Positions 8,469 to 17,683 of a stretch of DNA of 64,000 bases are shown piece after piece; the first letter of the stretch is position 1; the number at the start of each line of letters is the position of its first letter. The stretch is from Chloroflexota bacterium (GTDB taxonomy: Bacteria; Chloroflexota; Anaerolineae; B4-G1; SLSP01): assembly GCA_019873645.1 (NCBI GenBank), contig JAIOAX010000018.1, positions 32,087 to 96,086 of the forward strand, given 5' to 3'. A model generated the notes under the pieces. That model saw only the letters and a program-made list of their open reading frames with translations. It was not told where the DNA came from and did not search any database. The position numbers and the translations under genes are program-made.

Positions 8469-11400
8469 TCATTTGCGGCGCAAGAGTGGCGACAGTAACG
8501 CTTGTTCCTCTGCCGTCAGGAGCTTGAGCCGCCAGGCGACCAGCGGGAAAACGACAACTGCGCCCACCAGCGCCGCGCCGCGTCCGAGCGGCATCATGAG
8601 CAGTGCCACCCCACCCATCGCTGCCGTCGCCAGCAGCGGCTTGCTGAGGATGTCTCTCCACTGCACCCGCTCAAGCTGTTTCTGGACGCCCATCACGAAC
8701 GGTACCATTAACGCCAGCTCTGAAAAGATGTGCAGGACGGCCGAGGCCCGGTAGCCGTACACAGGCATCAAGACCAGGTTGCCGATCAGCGAGAATGTAA
8801 ACGCGAACAGATATGCGCGCGTCAGATAGCGTTGCTGATCCAACGCGATGAGCACGTACTGGGTCAGACTATTCAGCCACCCGATCGGCATAGACCAGGC
8901 CATCAGTTGCAAGGCGATCATCCCGCCGGGCAGATATTCCGGCCCGCCCAGCACCAGCACCATCTCGCGCGCGGCCAGCGTGGCGATAACGGCAGTCGGA
9001 AGCGCGAGTGTCAGCAAGATTTTCGCGCCGAGTTGATAGAAACGCAGGAAACCGGCGCGGTCTTCTTTCGCTTGCCGTGAGATGACCGGGAAAAGTGCCA
9101 GGGTGAACATCGAGGGCACGACCATCACCGCATCCAGGAATTTGTAGCCGACGCTGTACAATCCCAGGACGAGGTTGCCCAGGATTGGCTCCATCAGAAA
9201 AACGTCAATTTTGTAGAACAGCGTGGCGAGGAAGTGGTTGACCATCAGCGGCCACGATTCGCCGATCATATCCTGACGCAGCGCGCGGTCGCTTTCCCAG
9301 CACGGGCGGAAGAACATCCGCACCGCCAGGCTGCCCAGGATGCCCAGGGTGATCAGATTGATGGCAATCGCCGAACCTGCCAGCCCAATGATGCCCCATC
9401 CTGCCAATAGCACCGCCGTCTGTACGGCCACGCGCACCAGCGTTGAGACCGTGGAGATGGCGGCCGGATATTCCGCCTTTTCGTAGGCGTAAAAGAGCGA
9501 AGTCAGCCCTTTGGAGATCGAGCCGGGAATCAATCCGATGTAGAGCAAGACCAGCGCGAGCATGGCCTGCCGGGAAGCCGGAGCGGTGAAGTCGGCGATG
9601 AGCGTTTGCCGCAGGAGGATGAACCCCAGCACCAACGGGATGCCGGCCAGGCTCAGGCCTAGCCGCACGGCGGTTGTGTTGAACAGAAAACGGTTGGCCC
9701 GGTCGCGGGCGCGGGCCACTTCGCGGGTGAGGTAGGCATCCAGCCCGAAGTTGGTGAGGATATCAAACCACACAAAGACGTTGATTGCGTAATAGTAGTC
9801 GCCGGCATTGGCCGGGCCGAGAATCCGCAACATCAGTGCGGCAAAGGCCAGTTCAATGACACGGTTGAAGAGCGTCAGGAGAATGGGGGCTACACTGTTC
9901 TTCGCCAGTCGTTGCACCGTCGAATGGCCGTCCTGTTCGTGGTAGGCGCGCCGCCAGACCCACACGACGGCCAGGAAAACGATGCCCATCCCTGCCAGAA
10001 ATGAAACGAACGCGCCGATTTTGACGCTGTCGGGGCTATATTTGAAGCGCACAATGCTGCTTTCTTCAAGCCGCACGCCCCGAAAATTCCCGGCCACACG
10101 AGCGATGGGGACTTCGCGTTCGGCATCTTCCCCGGCTCCCGGCCGGCGGACGAAAGCCTTCCAACCGGGGAAATAGCTATCGGCAAGAATCAGCCATGAA
10201 GGGCCGTCAATGGTAGCTTCGATGAGCACCTCGTTGCGTCCGTAAGCGCGCACAGTTTGTTCTACCGGCGTGGCCGGGGTGGGGGGAGACGTCGGCACGG
10301 CGACGCTCCTGGCAAATTCCGCTTCGATGATGGCGTAGAAACGAGGATCGTAACGCTGGATGAGCTGCCCCACGGCTTCTACATCCGGCGCAACCACTGT
10401 CGCCGTCATAGGTAAGGTGAAGGCACGCGGGGTGACGCCCAGGTTCTCGTAGACACGCACGGCGTCATCCTGGTACACGAGTTGGTACTTGGGCAGGGGA
10501 ATCTCTTCCTCGGTGATGATGTATTTGACGTTGAGCAAGTCGGTCAGCGGGCTGTCGAGGCTGGAGAACTGCGTGAAGGGCGCGATGCGGTTGTAGAGCA
10601 GCTCATTTTGTGGCTCGATCCATCCCATATAGCGCGCATATTGCGCCGGGAAGAGACTATCGTAGCCGCGCACGTCCTGGAAATCGTAGAACATGCCGGT
10701 ATTGGCATTGAACGTTTTACGTCCGTGGGGATCGAAGGTGGAGAAGCGCCATAAACCGGCATCCCGGCGCAGAAATTCGACGACGGGCGGCGTGTAATTC
10801 AACAAGTCGGGGTTGACGGCCGGGTTGAACCCTGCGCCGAACGTCACCAGGTCCACAACCAGGATCAGGACGGCCAGCATTTCCCATACCGGACGGCGTC
10901 CCAACCGTTTGGGCAAATAGATGGGGCAATGCGACACCCGCAGGACGATTCCTGCGCCGACCAACAACAGCGCAGCAAGCTGAACCCAGGGAAACAGATA
11001 GGCGTAAAACGCGCGGTGATCCGGGAAAGCGTTTGCGGCCAGCGCCAGTGACCAGAACGCGCGTTCCACCAGTGGCTCAATGCGCCCGAATGTCAGCCGC
11101 GAGAGCCACAGCCCACCCCACAGCGCCAGCCCTGTCCAAATTGCGCCTGCGCCGATGATGCTGATGACATCAGGGGCGGCGTCGAAGCGTAAAATACGTA
11201 AAACGTGAAACGTAAAACGTGATTGGGGATTAGGGATTAGGGATTGGGGATTGGGTGCTGTGCTGCTTCGTTGCTTCGCCGCTTCGCCACTTCGCTGCTT
11301 CACTGATTCGCCCATTCGCTCATTCGCTGATTCATCCATTCGCTCATTCGCCGATTCGCTGATTCTTAACTCGCTGATTCTTAATTCGCTCATTCGCGTT

Positions 11401-12806
11401 GCCCCCAGCCCGGCAAGCGCTGCGACCGCACCTGTCAGCGGGAACACCCAGCGAAAAGGAGAATGGGATTGGCTCAGGAAGGGCAAGGCATACACTAACG
11501 CATAGATCGGCGTCCCGAAGATACATCCCAACGAAAATAGCGACAACAGCGTAAAGAACGGTACGTAAGGATGGCGCAACCAATTTTGGATTTTGGATTT
11601 TAGATTTTGGATTGGATTTTGGATGGCGACGGATCGCGGCCTGCCAACTGACAGCTGTGGACTCACGACGGCTACCAGGGCCAGGAGCAACGGCAGGATT
11701 CCTAAATACGCGCCCCCTTCAACGTAGTTTTTGGTGTCCCAATTGAACGCAGAGATGGCTTCTCCGTAAGCATTGACGGTGGCCCGGAGTGTCGCGCCAG
11801 TCAAGAAATTCCGCAGCGTTGTGTGGGTGGGATTGCCAAAGAAGTTGGGAATCAGGAAAGTGATGATCCGCCGTTTAGGGTAAGCCCAGCCCAGAACCTC
11901 GGAAAGCGTGACGGCCCCCTGACGGAAGCTGCTGTTGACAACCTCATACAGCGGCAAAAGCTGTAAGGCACCGAGCGCCAGTCCCAGGCCGACCATTAAC
12001 ACTAAACCCAACGCCGGGCTGAGGACTGCGGTGTGCCATGCCGTGCGTGGCCGGGTCAATGCCGTGTGGATAAGCCGCCACGCGCCGAACATGCCCATCA
12101 CCAGCAGGACAAAGTAAGTCATCTCGGCATGGCCGGCGAAGATTTGCAACCCCAGGATGAGCGCGCCGCCCAGTGCCCAGGGCAACATCGCCCGTTCTTG
12201 CCGCATAAAACGCGCCCGCCGCACGGTCAGCTCGACGAACGCCAGCAACAGCGGCAACCATGACGCCGCCGCAACGATCATCGGGTGAACGACCGAGACA
12301 ACCAGAAACCCGCTTAACTCAAAAGTGACGCCGGCCAGGAGCGCCCCCAGGCGGTTGGCGCCGATGGTGCGTCCCAGGATGTACATTGAAATTCCGGCCA
12401 GCCCCAATTGCAGCACAATGAACACCCCAAACGCGCGCGGCAGTGGTATCAGGAAGAAAATCCAGGTCAGCGGATAGAGGGCCGAATGTTGTCCGTTTGC
12501 CAGAAACGGATGGCCGGCGAAGAGGTAAGGGTCCCAGAGAGGCAGTTCCCGCATCTGCAATGCCGTGGTTAAAAAACGCTTCCAGGGGTAATTTTGCAGA
12601 ATCAGATCGGCGACCAGTCCATTTTGTACTTCGGTCACACCCATCTGTGCAGCAGCCGCGTGGTAAGGGGCAAAGGTGTACAGCGCGTCCACCGGCAGCA
12701 GGGTTTTGTCTCCCAGAACCACCGGAGCGAAAATCAGCAGGGGCAGGATAAGCAATATCCCTGCTGGTACAAAGTCGCGCCATAGCTTTTGCAGGCCCAT
12801 TTTCAT
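8469..12806 (-). CDS. YfhO-like membrane protein fused to an MVF/Wzx-type flippase
   Basis: 1445 residues. The first about 920 resemble YfhO family GT-C-like membrane proteins: a short loop LLPVDALYTFAPYH, many transmembrane helices, then a soluble domain with PGWKAFV. The last about 500 (from about NSVAPILLTLFNRVIELAFAALM) form a polysaccharide flippase of the MATE/MVF superfamily, with about 12-14 helices and the motif NFGLDAYLTREVARAR. The two are joined by a short linker (WVWRRAYHEQDGHSTVQRL) with no stop. Residues about 468-545 and about 393-408 are low-complexity insertions made of repeat words. A start at 12806 (ATG, with AGGTGG upstream) is chosen over TTG 12812. Likely role: export or decoration of a lipid-linked glycan. 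Confidence 0.85.
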   Translation of the reverse strand: MKMGLQKLWRDFVPAGILLILPLLIFAPVVLGDKTLLPVDALYTFAPYHAAAAQMGVTEVQNGLVADLILQNYPWKRFLTTALQMRELPLWDPYLFAGHPFLANGQHSALYPLTWIFFLIPLPRAFGVFIVLQLGLAGISMYILGRTIGANRLGALLAGVTFELSGFLVVSVVHPMIVAAASWLPLLLAFVELTVRRARFMRQERAMLPWALGGALILGLQIFAGHAEMTYFVLLVMGMFGAWRLIHTALTRPRTAWHTAVLSPALGLVLMVGLGLALGALQLLPLYEVVNSSFRQGAVTLSEVLGWAYPKRRIITFLIPNFFGNPTHTTLRNFLTGATLRATVNAYGEAISAFNWDTKNYVEGGAYLGILPLLLALVAVVSPQLSVGRPRSVAIQNPIQNLKSKIQNWLRHPYVPFFTLLSLFSLGCIFGTPIYALVYALPFLSQSHSPFRWVFPLTGAVAALAGLGATRMSELRISELRISESANERMDESANERMGESVKQRSGEAAKQRSSTAPNPQSLIPNPQSRFTFHVLRILRFDAAPDVISIIGAGAIWTGLALWGGLWLSRLTFGRIEPLVERAFWSLALAANAFPDHRAFYAYLFPWVQLAALLLVGAGIVLRVSHCPIYLPKRLGRRPVWEMLAVLILVVDLVTFGAGFNPAVNPDLLNYTPPVVEFLRRDAGLWRFSTFDPHGRKTFNANTGMFYDFQDVRGYDSLFPAQYARYMGWIEPQNELLYNRIAPFTQFSSLDSPLTDLLNVKYIITEEEIPLPKYQLVYQDDAVRVYENLGVTPRAFTLPMTATVVAPDVEAVGQLIQRYDPRFYAIIEAEFARSVAVPTSPPTPATPVEQTVRAYGRNEVLIEATIDGPSWLILADSYFPGWKAFVRRPGAGEDAEREVPIARVAGNFRGVRLEESSIVRFKYSPDSVKIGAFVSFLAGMGIVFLAVVWVWRRAYHEQDGHSTVQRLAKNSVAPILLTLFNRVIELAFAALMLRILGPANAGDYYYAINVFVWFDILTNFGLDAYLTREVARARDRANRFLFNTTAVRLGLSLAGIPLVLGFILLRQTLIADFTAPASRQAMLALVLLYIGLIPGSISKGLTSLFYAYEKAEYPAAISTVSTLVRVAVQTAVLLAGWGIIGLAGSAIAINLITLGILGSLAVRMFFRPCWESDRALRQDMIGESWPLMVNHFLATLFYKIDVFLMEPILGNLVLGLYSVGYKFLDAVMVVPSMFTLALFPVISRQAKEDRAGFLRFYQLGAKILLTLALPTAVIATLAAREMVLVLGGPEYLPGGMIALQLMAWSMPIGWLNSLTQYVLIALDQQRYLTRAYLFAFTFSLIGNLVLMPVYGYRASAVLHIFSELALMVPFVMGVQKQLERVQWRDILSKPLLATAAMGGVALLMMPLGRGAALVGAVVVFPLVAWRLKLLTAEEQALLSPLLRRK
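11189..11400. repeat. Compound short-word repeat inside the YfhO-flippase gene
   Basis: On the plus strand three words follow each other: AAACGTGAAACGTAAAACGT (11190-11220), GGGATTAGGGATTGGGGATT (11222-11260) and a degenerate 8-bp tandem ATTCGCYG / ATTCGCTC (about 11265-11398). The coding strand reads through as SESANERMDESANERMGES and similar. A further ATTTTGGATT word tract lies at 11581-11625. Confidence 0.85.
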
Positions 12807-12899
12807 GACCAACCGACCACCTGACTAATTGACCTTTCGACTAACGTAGCAATCCTATCATACAACCGGTAATAGGCAATCGTTATGCGGCTGGCACAC

Positions 12900-12929
12900 A
12901 AAAAGGGCCTGGAATGATTTCCAGGCCCT
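12900..12929 (-). terminator. Intrinsic terminator of the roadblock/V4R/REC operon
   Basis: AGGGCCTGGAA, loop TGAT, TTCCAGGCCCT: a perfect 11-bp stem followed on the minus strand by five U, placed about 20 nt after the response-regulator stop codon. Confidence 0.9.
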
Positions 12930-12947
12930 CCGGTATGACCGACCCGC

Positions 12948-13832
12948 CTAGCCTTGCTTTTTTTTGCCGAACAAGGCTTGCCGTAGTTGCGCCAGGTCCC
13001 CGCCTTTGGGAAGCTGCTCACTCGCCAGCAATTTCACATCGAAGTTGATCTTGGGGAGCGCCGATCCATCGCTGCACGTCCCCCGCTCCCAGTCGAGGTG
13101 GGGATAGAAGAACGAGATGGCCTCATTGAGCCGTTGATTCAGGCGTCCTAAGGCGACGTGGCCGTCCTGACCTGCCGGGGCCAGGATGACAAACTGATAA
13201 GTATCGAGCTGTCCGACAAAGGGATCATTGCCGATCATTTCTGTTGCCGTATTGCGCAGGATCAGCGCAACAGCGCGCAGCACATCATCGTGAGCCACAA
13301 AACCGTAAGCGTCGCTGAAAGCGGGCATGCCCAGGAGGGAGATACCGATGAGGGCGAGGTTTTTGTCGGCGATGACCCGTTCCACCTGCTCTTCTACCAG
13401 CATGGAGGTCGGCAGGCCGGTGATCGGGTCCAGGAACGTATCCAGATTGCTGCGGCGCAGGACATTCCGTACCCGGAAACGCAGTTCTTGCACATCGAAA
13501 GGTTTGGTGATATAGTCCACCGCCCCCAGTTGCAAGCCCGTCAACCGATCCATTCGTTCGCGGCGTTCGGTCAGGAAGATAATCGGCGTGTGTTCGGTGC
13601 GCCGTTGACTGCGCAACGCCATGCACACTTCATAACCATCAATATCGGGCAGATGAATGTCCAAAACGACCAGATCGGGCAGCGTCTCCGTCGCAATCTT
13701 CAGGGCGTCTTGCCCCCAGGCAGCATGCGAGACCTGATATCCCACGGAGGAGAAATAAGCGGAAAGCATTTCCGCCGTGTTGGGATCATCTTCGACGATG
13801 AGAATATGACGAGGAGTCCCATCTTTAGCCAT
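12948..13832 (-). CDS. Response regulator with degenerate GGDEF-like output domain
   Basis: 294 residues. The N-terminal REC domain has acidic residues E14/D15/D16, phospho-acceptor D58 (VVLDIHLPDIDGYE) and the TKPFD lysine. A linker leads to a C-terminal domain that starts like GGDEF proteins (LDPITGLPTSMLVEEQV), but the signature position reads LDTYQFVIL instead of GGDEF. It should therefore not make c-di-GMP and may bind a nucleotide or a protein. It is the last gene of an operon with the V4R (12 nt gap) and roadblock genes. No cognate kinase is adjacent. Confidence 0.88.
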   Translation of the reverse strand: MAKDGTPRHILIVEDDPNTAEMLSAYFSSVGYQVSHAAWGQDALKIATETLPDLVVLDIHLPDIDGYEVCMALRSQRRTEHTPIIFLTERRERMDRLTGLQLGAVDYITKPFDVQELRFRVRNVLRRSNLDTFLDPITGLPTSMLVEEQVERVIADKNLALIGISLLGMPAFSDAYGFVAHDDVLRAVALILRNTATEMIGNDPFVGQLDTYQFVILAPAGQDGHVALGRLNQRLNEAISFFYPHLDWERGTCSDGSALPKINFDVKLLASEQLPKGGDLAQLRQALFGKKKQG

Positions 13833-13844
13833 TGTGGATGTATC

Positions 13845-14483
13845 CTAACCGATAGGCTCTTTGTAGACGGCGAAAGTGCAGTTCTGGGCGCCCATTCCAA
13901 TACAGGTCAATTGATCCACGCGGAAAGTACGGCCACCGCTCAACCAGCGCAGCGCTTCCTCGATGATGCCGGCCGCGATAAAACCGCCTGGGCGTTCGAC
14001 CTGCCGTCCCCAACACATAGAACAGCGGTCAATGATGTAATGGAAGTGATCGCCACCGGGGTCTTTGACGTAAGAAGTCTGATCGCTCAGCGAGTCAAAG
14101 ACTTTGGCTACGGCAGGCAGGCCGGCTTTGAGTTTCGCCTGGAGTGGCAAAACTTTGAAGGCCAGATCGCTGGCGCCGACCAGTGCGCCGAAGTTGGCCA
14201 GACCCTGTGCGAAGAGCACCCGCCCGAGGCGCAATTGCAATCCCCGCCCGCCGCGCGGCCCGTACATTTCCTCAAGGGCCTTGTTCAAGGCAGAAATGTA
14301 GGCAAAATCAAAACCCTTGTCCATATTGTCGGCAGGGGGATTATCAATGAATTGCGATAGCCCGGCCATGTTGAGGATGGCGTTCAATCCATTGCGCCCC
14401 ATAATCTCTTCGAGCGCGTCGAACAAGATGAGACCAAAACGATTGGGGTAATAAAATCCACTGGGTTCAGGGGTATTAGCCAC
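13845..14483 (-). CDS. V4R (4-vinyl reductase-like) domain protein
   Basis: 212 residues with a GTG start at 14483 behind a strong GGAGGAGG. The N-terminal half is helical and conserved-looking (MGRNGLNAILNMAGL). The C-terminal half carries the V4R pattern: CSMCWGR, then FRVDQLTCIGMGAQNCTF with the paired cysteines typical of the domain. V4R domains bind small hydrophobic molecules and often act as sensors, which would fit a role beside a response regulator and a roadblock protein. The ligand is unknown. Confidence 0.8.
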   Translation of the reverse strand: MANTPEPSGFYYPNRFGLILFDALEEIMGRNGLNAILNMAGLSQFIDNPPADNMDKGFDFAYISALNKALEEMYGPRGGRGLQLRLGRVLFAQGLANFGALVGASDLAFKVLPLQAKLKAGLPAVAKVFDSLSDQTSYVKDPGGDHFHYIIDRCSMCWGRQVERPGGFIAAGIIEEALRWLSGGRTFRVDQLTCIGMGAQNCTFAVYKEPIG

Positions 14484-14501
14484 TGTACAACCTCCTCCGT
14501 G

Positions 14502-14876
14502 CTACAGAATCGCTGAAAGTTCTTCGGCAGCTCGACGCATATCTAAGAAGAGAAGCCCTAATTTGGCCTGTTGTCGAGCTAAGACGGTAAGTACGGCTTC
14601 TTCTCCAACAGCGCGAAGGATCACGTACCCCTTCTCGCCCCTGACATACACCTCGTCCAGCATCCCCCGTTTCAATTCACTGGCGATGCGCTCACCCAAC
14701 GACAGCATTGCTGCGGACATGGCCGAAACGCGATCCTCCTCAACGCTTTGGGGAAGGGAAGAGGCGATAGGAAGTCCATCTACACTGATAATAGCGGCTG
14801 CCTCGATGTCGGGGCTGCTGGTTTGAAGCTCACGTAGTCGCTCCACCATTCGTTCGTTCCGAGATGTGCTTGCCAT
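14502..14876 (-). CDS. Roadblock/LC7 domain protein
   Basis: 124 residues with the roadblock/LC7 pattern: a helix, then DIEAAAIISVDGLPIASSLP, a helix with MSAAMLSLGERIASEL, then strands RGMLDEVYVRGEKGYVILR. Such proteins (MglB-like) regulate or scaffold Ras-like GTPases, but no GTPase is adjacent here. The start at 14876 is chosen because GGAGG lies 9 nt upstream; ATG 14885 abuts the SD directly. First gene of a three-gene operon. Confidence 0.85.
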   Translation of the reverse strand: MASTSRNERMVERLRELQTSSPDIEAAAIISVDGLPIASSLPQSVEEDRVSAMSAAMLSLGERIASELKRGMLDEVYVRGEKGYVILRAVGEEAVLTVLARQQAKLGLLFLDMRRAAEELSAIL

Positions 14877-15101
14877 GCTATTCATCCTCCGCCAGGGGAT
14901 TATACCCCCTTATTGAAAATGTACTACTTTGAGGTGATGCTGTAAAAAGGTTACCATAGGAATACAACATTGTCAAGGCAAGGTTGTAAAATCACGCAGC
15001 GTCTCAATTCTGCAAGCCACAAACCCTGTTTTGCTGTTTCTGTGCTCTGGTTATATTTTAACCGGATTTTTCAGAATGGCAAAACAAGGCCCTGATGGGT
15101 G
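14877..15101. other. Divergent intergenic region between roadblock operon and RRM gene
   Basis: No gene seen. On the minus strand TATAAT at 14904-14899 sits about 20 nt upstream of the roadblock start and may be its -10 box; no good -35 is visible. The short plus-strand frame from 15031 runs into the RRM gene in another frame and has no coding character. Confidence 0.5.
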
Positions 15102-15130
15102 TTGTTATTTGTCCAAAACTATGCTATACT
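15102..15130 (+). promoter_or_regulatory. Promoter of the RRM gene
   Basis: TTGTTA (15102-15107), a 17-nt spacer and TATACT (15125-15130). The transcript would carry a roughly 80-nt leader before the ATG at 15219, long for this window and possibly a site of RNA-level control. Confidence 0.65.
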
Positions 15131-15218
15131 ACCTTACATACCCAGACTCGCTAAGCCGTGACTGTCTTCAGTTCCGGACCGTAGAGCCATATTTTAATTT
15201 CACGAGGAGTAGAGGAGT

Positions 15219-15590
15219 ATGTCTAAAACGCTGTATGTAGGTAATTTGTCATGGGGCACCACTGAAGAAAAGGTCCGTGAACTGTTCGGGCAGTACGGTC
15301 CGGTCTTGTCGCTGCGCTGGATCACTGACCGCGAGACGGGACGTTTTCGGGGTTTTTGTTTTGTGGAAATGGACAACGCGAACGCCGATAAAGCCATCCA
15401 CGCGCTCAACGGCTTTGAATGTGATGGTCGTGCACTGCGGGTGAATGTTGCGGAAGAGCGACAGGAGCGGCGCGGTGGGCGTGGCGGGAATGTCGGAAGC
15501 GGCCGGGATGGCGGCGGCGGTGGGCGACGTCGCAGCGGTGGCTATCGCGACCGCGACCGGGACCGGGACGACCGGGATTCATCCTGGTAA
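15219..15590 (+). CDS. RRM-type RNA-binding protein with RGG/RD-rich tail
   Basis: 123 residues. One RRM at residues 1-80 with RNP2 (LYVGNL) and RNP1 (RGFCFVEM), followed by a Gly/Arg-rich tail ending in alternating Arg-Asp. This architecture matches bacterial cold-inducible RNA-binding proteins such as the cyanobacterial Rbp family. Monocistronic: its own promoter lies upstream and a strong terminator downstream. Likely role in RNA binding or chaperoning. Confidence 0.95.
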   Translation: MSKTLYVGNLSWGTTEEKVRELFGQYGPVLSLRWITDRETGRFRGFCFVEMDNANADKAIHALNGFECDGRALRVNVAEERQERRGGRGGNVGSGRDGGGGGRRRSGGYRDRDRDRDDRDSSW

Positions 15591-15605
15591 TCACGGGATA
15601 CCTCG

Positions 15606-15645
15606 TGAAACCGCTGGAACGGAATGGCGTTTCAGCGGTTTTTTT
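15606..15645 (+). terminator. Intrinsic terminator of the RRM gene
   Basis: AAACCGCTG ... CAGCGGTTT stem followed by a T-run (TTTTTTT), 16 nt after the stop codon. Confidence 0.9.
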
Positions 15646-15672
15646 GGCGCATTGACACGGAGGTAAGCGGCT

Positions 15673-16365
15673 ATGGAGACCTTAGTGGCCATCTGGAAGC
15701 AAGCTCAAGCGGGCGACCGCGCCGGCGCTAGACGCAAACTGCTCTCAATCCTGCGCACTAACCCCGAAAACGTACAGGCCTGGCTGCTGATGGCCGCGCT
15801 GCTCGACGATCCAGCCCAACAGGCCGAGTGTTGTCGCCGGGTTTTGGCTCTCGATCCTCAAAACCCGCATGCCACGGCCATGTTGCAGAAACTGTGTCCC
15901 TCTGAACCAGATGTGGAAATCCCCGATCTCTTTGAACCTGGGGAAGATATCGAAGCCGCCGAAGAAGCCGCTGCCCTTACCCGCAAGGAACTGACGCGCT
16001 ATGTCGTCCGTGAACTGGGGAGCGAAGCCGATCGCAACACCCTGATCCGCTACGTATGTGAAAATGGCGATATGACATGGCCTCAGGCAGAAGCGTTTGT
16101 CGCGCGCGTGGCCCTGGAACATGAATCTGAGATCGTTAGACGACGCACGCCTTTCCTGATGATGCTCAGCGTGGTGACGCTTGTGGGGGGCGCATTGATC
16201 GCGCTGGTATGTGGCTATGCGATATGGGCCTTTTTTTCATCCCGACCTCTGTTGCGTTTAGATCACGCGATCTACGGCCTTATGGCTGGCTTGAGCATGG
16301 TTGCCGGTGGCTTGATCGGGATTATGCGCCTGGTCAAATCATTGCGCGACGCTTCGGTTGTGTAA
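15673..16365 (+). CDS. TPR-like protein with C-terminal membrane anchor
   Basis: 230 residues. Residues 1-70 look like two TPR-type repeats (WKQAQAGDRAGARRKLLSIL, NPENVQAWLLMAALLDD). An acidic linker and a helical segment with RNTLIRYVCENGDMTW follow, then two transmembrane helices (about 165-190 and 203-222). The start follows GGAGG. Function unknown; possibly a membrane-bound scaffold. It precedes the chelatase gene but is separated from it by 147 nt. Confidence 0.75.
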   Translation: METLVAIWKQAQAGDRAGARRKLLSILRTNPENVQAWLLMAALLDDPAQQAECCRRVLALDPQNPHATAMLQKLCPSEPDVEIPDLFEPGEDIEAAEEAAALTRKELTRYVVRELGSEADRNTLIRYVCENGDMTWPQAEAFVARVALEHESEIVRRRTPFLMMLSVVTLVGGALIALVCGYAIWAFFSSRPLLRLDHAIYGLMAGLSMVAGGLIGIMRLVKSLRDASVV

Positions 16366-16476
16366 TCTGCGGTATAATAGCTTTGTTATTGTGTCAACGG
16401 ATTGAACGGATTCTAACGAATTTTTAACTTGCATATCATAGAACTGGCAGTGTGAGTGGCTACTTGTGCTGCCATA

Positions 16477-16496
16477 AACGTTTGAACGTTCCAACG
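16477..16496. repeat. Partial copy of the AACGTTTGAACGTT palindrome
   Basis: AACGTTTGAACGTTCCAACG, about two thirds of the element at 5516-5547, lies just before the SD (AGGAGG) of the chelatase gene. Confidence 0.6.
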
Positions 16497-16512
16497 CTTT
16501 TCAGGAGGTTGT

Positions 16513-17634
16513 GTGGCTTATAGCGGACGTTTTGTATTTCCTTTTACTGCAATTGTGGATCAGGAACGCATGAAGCGTGCTTTGATCCTCAATGCGATTA
16601 ACTCACGCATCGGCGGCGTGCTGATCCGCGGCGAACGTGGCACGGCAAAATCCACGGCGGCCCGCGCCCTGGCGGCCCTGCTGCCCGATATTGACGTGGT
16701 GGCCGGCGATCCTTTCGGCTGCGACCCCGATCAGCCGACGACGTGGTGCACGAACTGCCGCGACCATGCCGCGCAAGGCGAGTCGCTCCCGCGCGTCACC
16801 AAGAAAGTGCCGTTCGTGGAATTGCCGATCGGCGCAACCGAAGACCGGGTGGTGGGGACGCTGGACATCGAGCGCGCCATCCAGAAGGGCGAGCGCCGCT
16901 TTGAGCCGGGCGTGCTGGCCGCCGCCAACCGGGGCGTCTTGTATGTGGACGAGGTTAACCTGCTGGACGATCATATTGTGGATGTGCTGCTGGATGCTGC
17001 CGCCATGGGCGTGAACACCGTTGAACGCGAGGGCATCTCTTTTCAACACCCGGCGCGCTTCATTCTGGTGGGGACGATGAACCCCGAAGAAGGCGACCTG
17101 CGCCCGCAGTTGTTGGATCGCTTTGCGTTGTGTGTGGATGTCCAGGGGGTCCGCGACGCGCGGGCGCGCATGGCGATTATGGAACGCAATCTGGCCTTTG
17201 AGCAAGACCCCGAGGGCTTCTACGAGGAATGGAGACCGCAGGAAGCCTTGCTCGCACGGCGGATCGAAGAAGCGCGTTGTTTGTTGCCTGAAGTGTGCTA
17301 TACCCGCACCGATATGGCGACCATCGCCGAAATGATGGCCGGCCTGGGAGTAGACGGCCACCGCGCCGATCTGGTGATCCTCAAAACCGCTGTGGCGCAT
17401 GCTGCCTGGGAAGGCCGCCGCCGTATCACAGACCGCGATATTATGCTGGCGGCCGAACTGACGCTGCCCCATCGGCTGAAGCGCAAGCCCTTCGACGAAG
17501 TGCAGACTTCTATCGCCGAGCTGGATAAGATGGTCGCAGCAGCGCGCGACCGGGCCGCTGAAAGTGAACCGGAGGCGGAAGAAGTCTCTCTCCAGGGCGA
17601 AGCTGCCGGGGAGGACCGCCCAAAAAAAGTGTAG
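16513..17634 (+). CDS. chlI: Magnesium/cobalt chelatase AAA+ subunit (ChlI/BchI-like)
   Basis: 373 residues. AAA+ ATPase with Walker A GERGTAKST (40-48), a family-specific Cys loop FGCDPDQPTTWCTNC, Walker B LYVDEVNLLDD, sensor GTMNPEEG and arginine region PQLLDRFAL. Such subunits power insertion of Mg2+ or Co2+ into a tetrapyrrole. GTG start at 16513 behind AGGAGG. The last sense codons are CCA AAA AAA GTG, then TAG. An A-run here allows a -1 shift into the downstream von Willebrand domain frame, which has no start of its own. The zero-frame product would be the small (ChlI-like) subunit and the shifted product a ChlD-like subunit of about 693 residues. No other chlorophyll or cobalamin gene is in the window. 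Confidence 0.93.
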   Translation: MAYSGRFVFPFTAIVDQERMKRALILNAINSRIGGVLIRGERGTAKSTAARALAALLPDIDVVAGDPFGCDPDQPTTWCTNCRDHAAQGESLPRVTKKVPFVELPIGATEDRVVGTLDIERAIQKGERRFEPGVLAAANRGVLYVDEVNLLDDHIVDVLLDAAAMGVNTVEREGISFQHPARFILVGTMNPEEGDLRPQLLDRFALCVDVQGVRDARARMAIMERNLAFEQDPEGFYEEWRPQEALLARRIEEARCLLPEVCYTRTDMATIAEMMAGLGVDGHRADLVILKTAVAHAAWEGRRRITDRDIMLAAELTLPHRLKRKPFDEVQTSIAELDKMVAAARDRAAESEPEAEEVSLQGEAAGEDRPKKV

Positions 17635-17683
17635 AGGTTGAGGCGCGCGAAGCCGCAGATCAGACCAGCGGTGCGCCTCAACC
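17608..17683 (+). promoter_or_regulatory. Candidate -1 programmed ribosomal frameshift signal
   Basis: In order: an SD-like GGGGAGGA (17608-17615); the heptamer A_AAA_AAA (17622-17628), with zero-frame codons AAA AAA; zero-frame stop TAG (17632-17634); a 7-nt spacer; and a perfect 11-bp GC-rich stem, GGTTGAGGCGC (17636-17646) pairing with GCGCCTCAACC (17673-17683). The elements and spacings match the known dnaX-type arrangement. Frameshifting in chlD-type chelatase genes has been proposed before from comparative genomics. Confidence 0.8.

Noticed and set aside
15031..15240. Small plus-strand frame upstream of the RRM gene
   Set aside because: It spans the RRM promoter and SD; no coding character.
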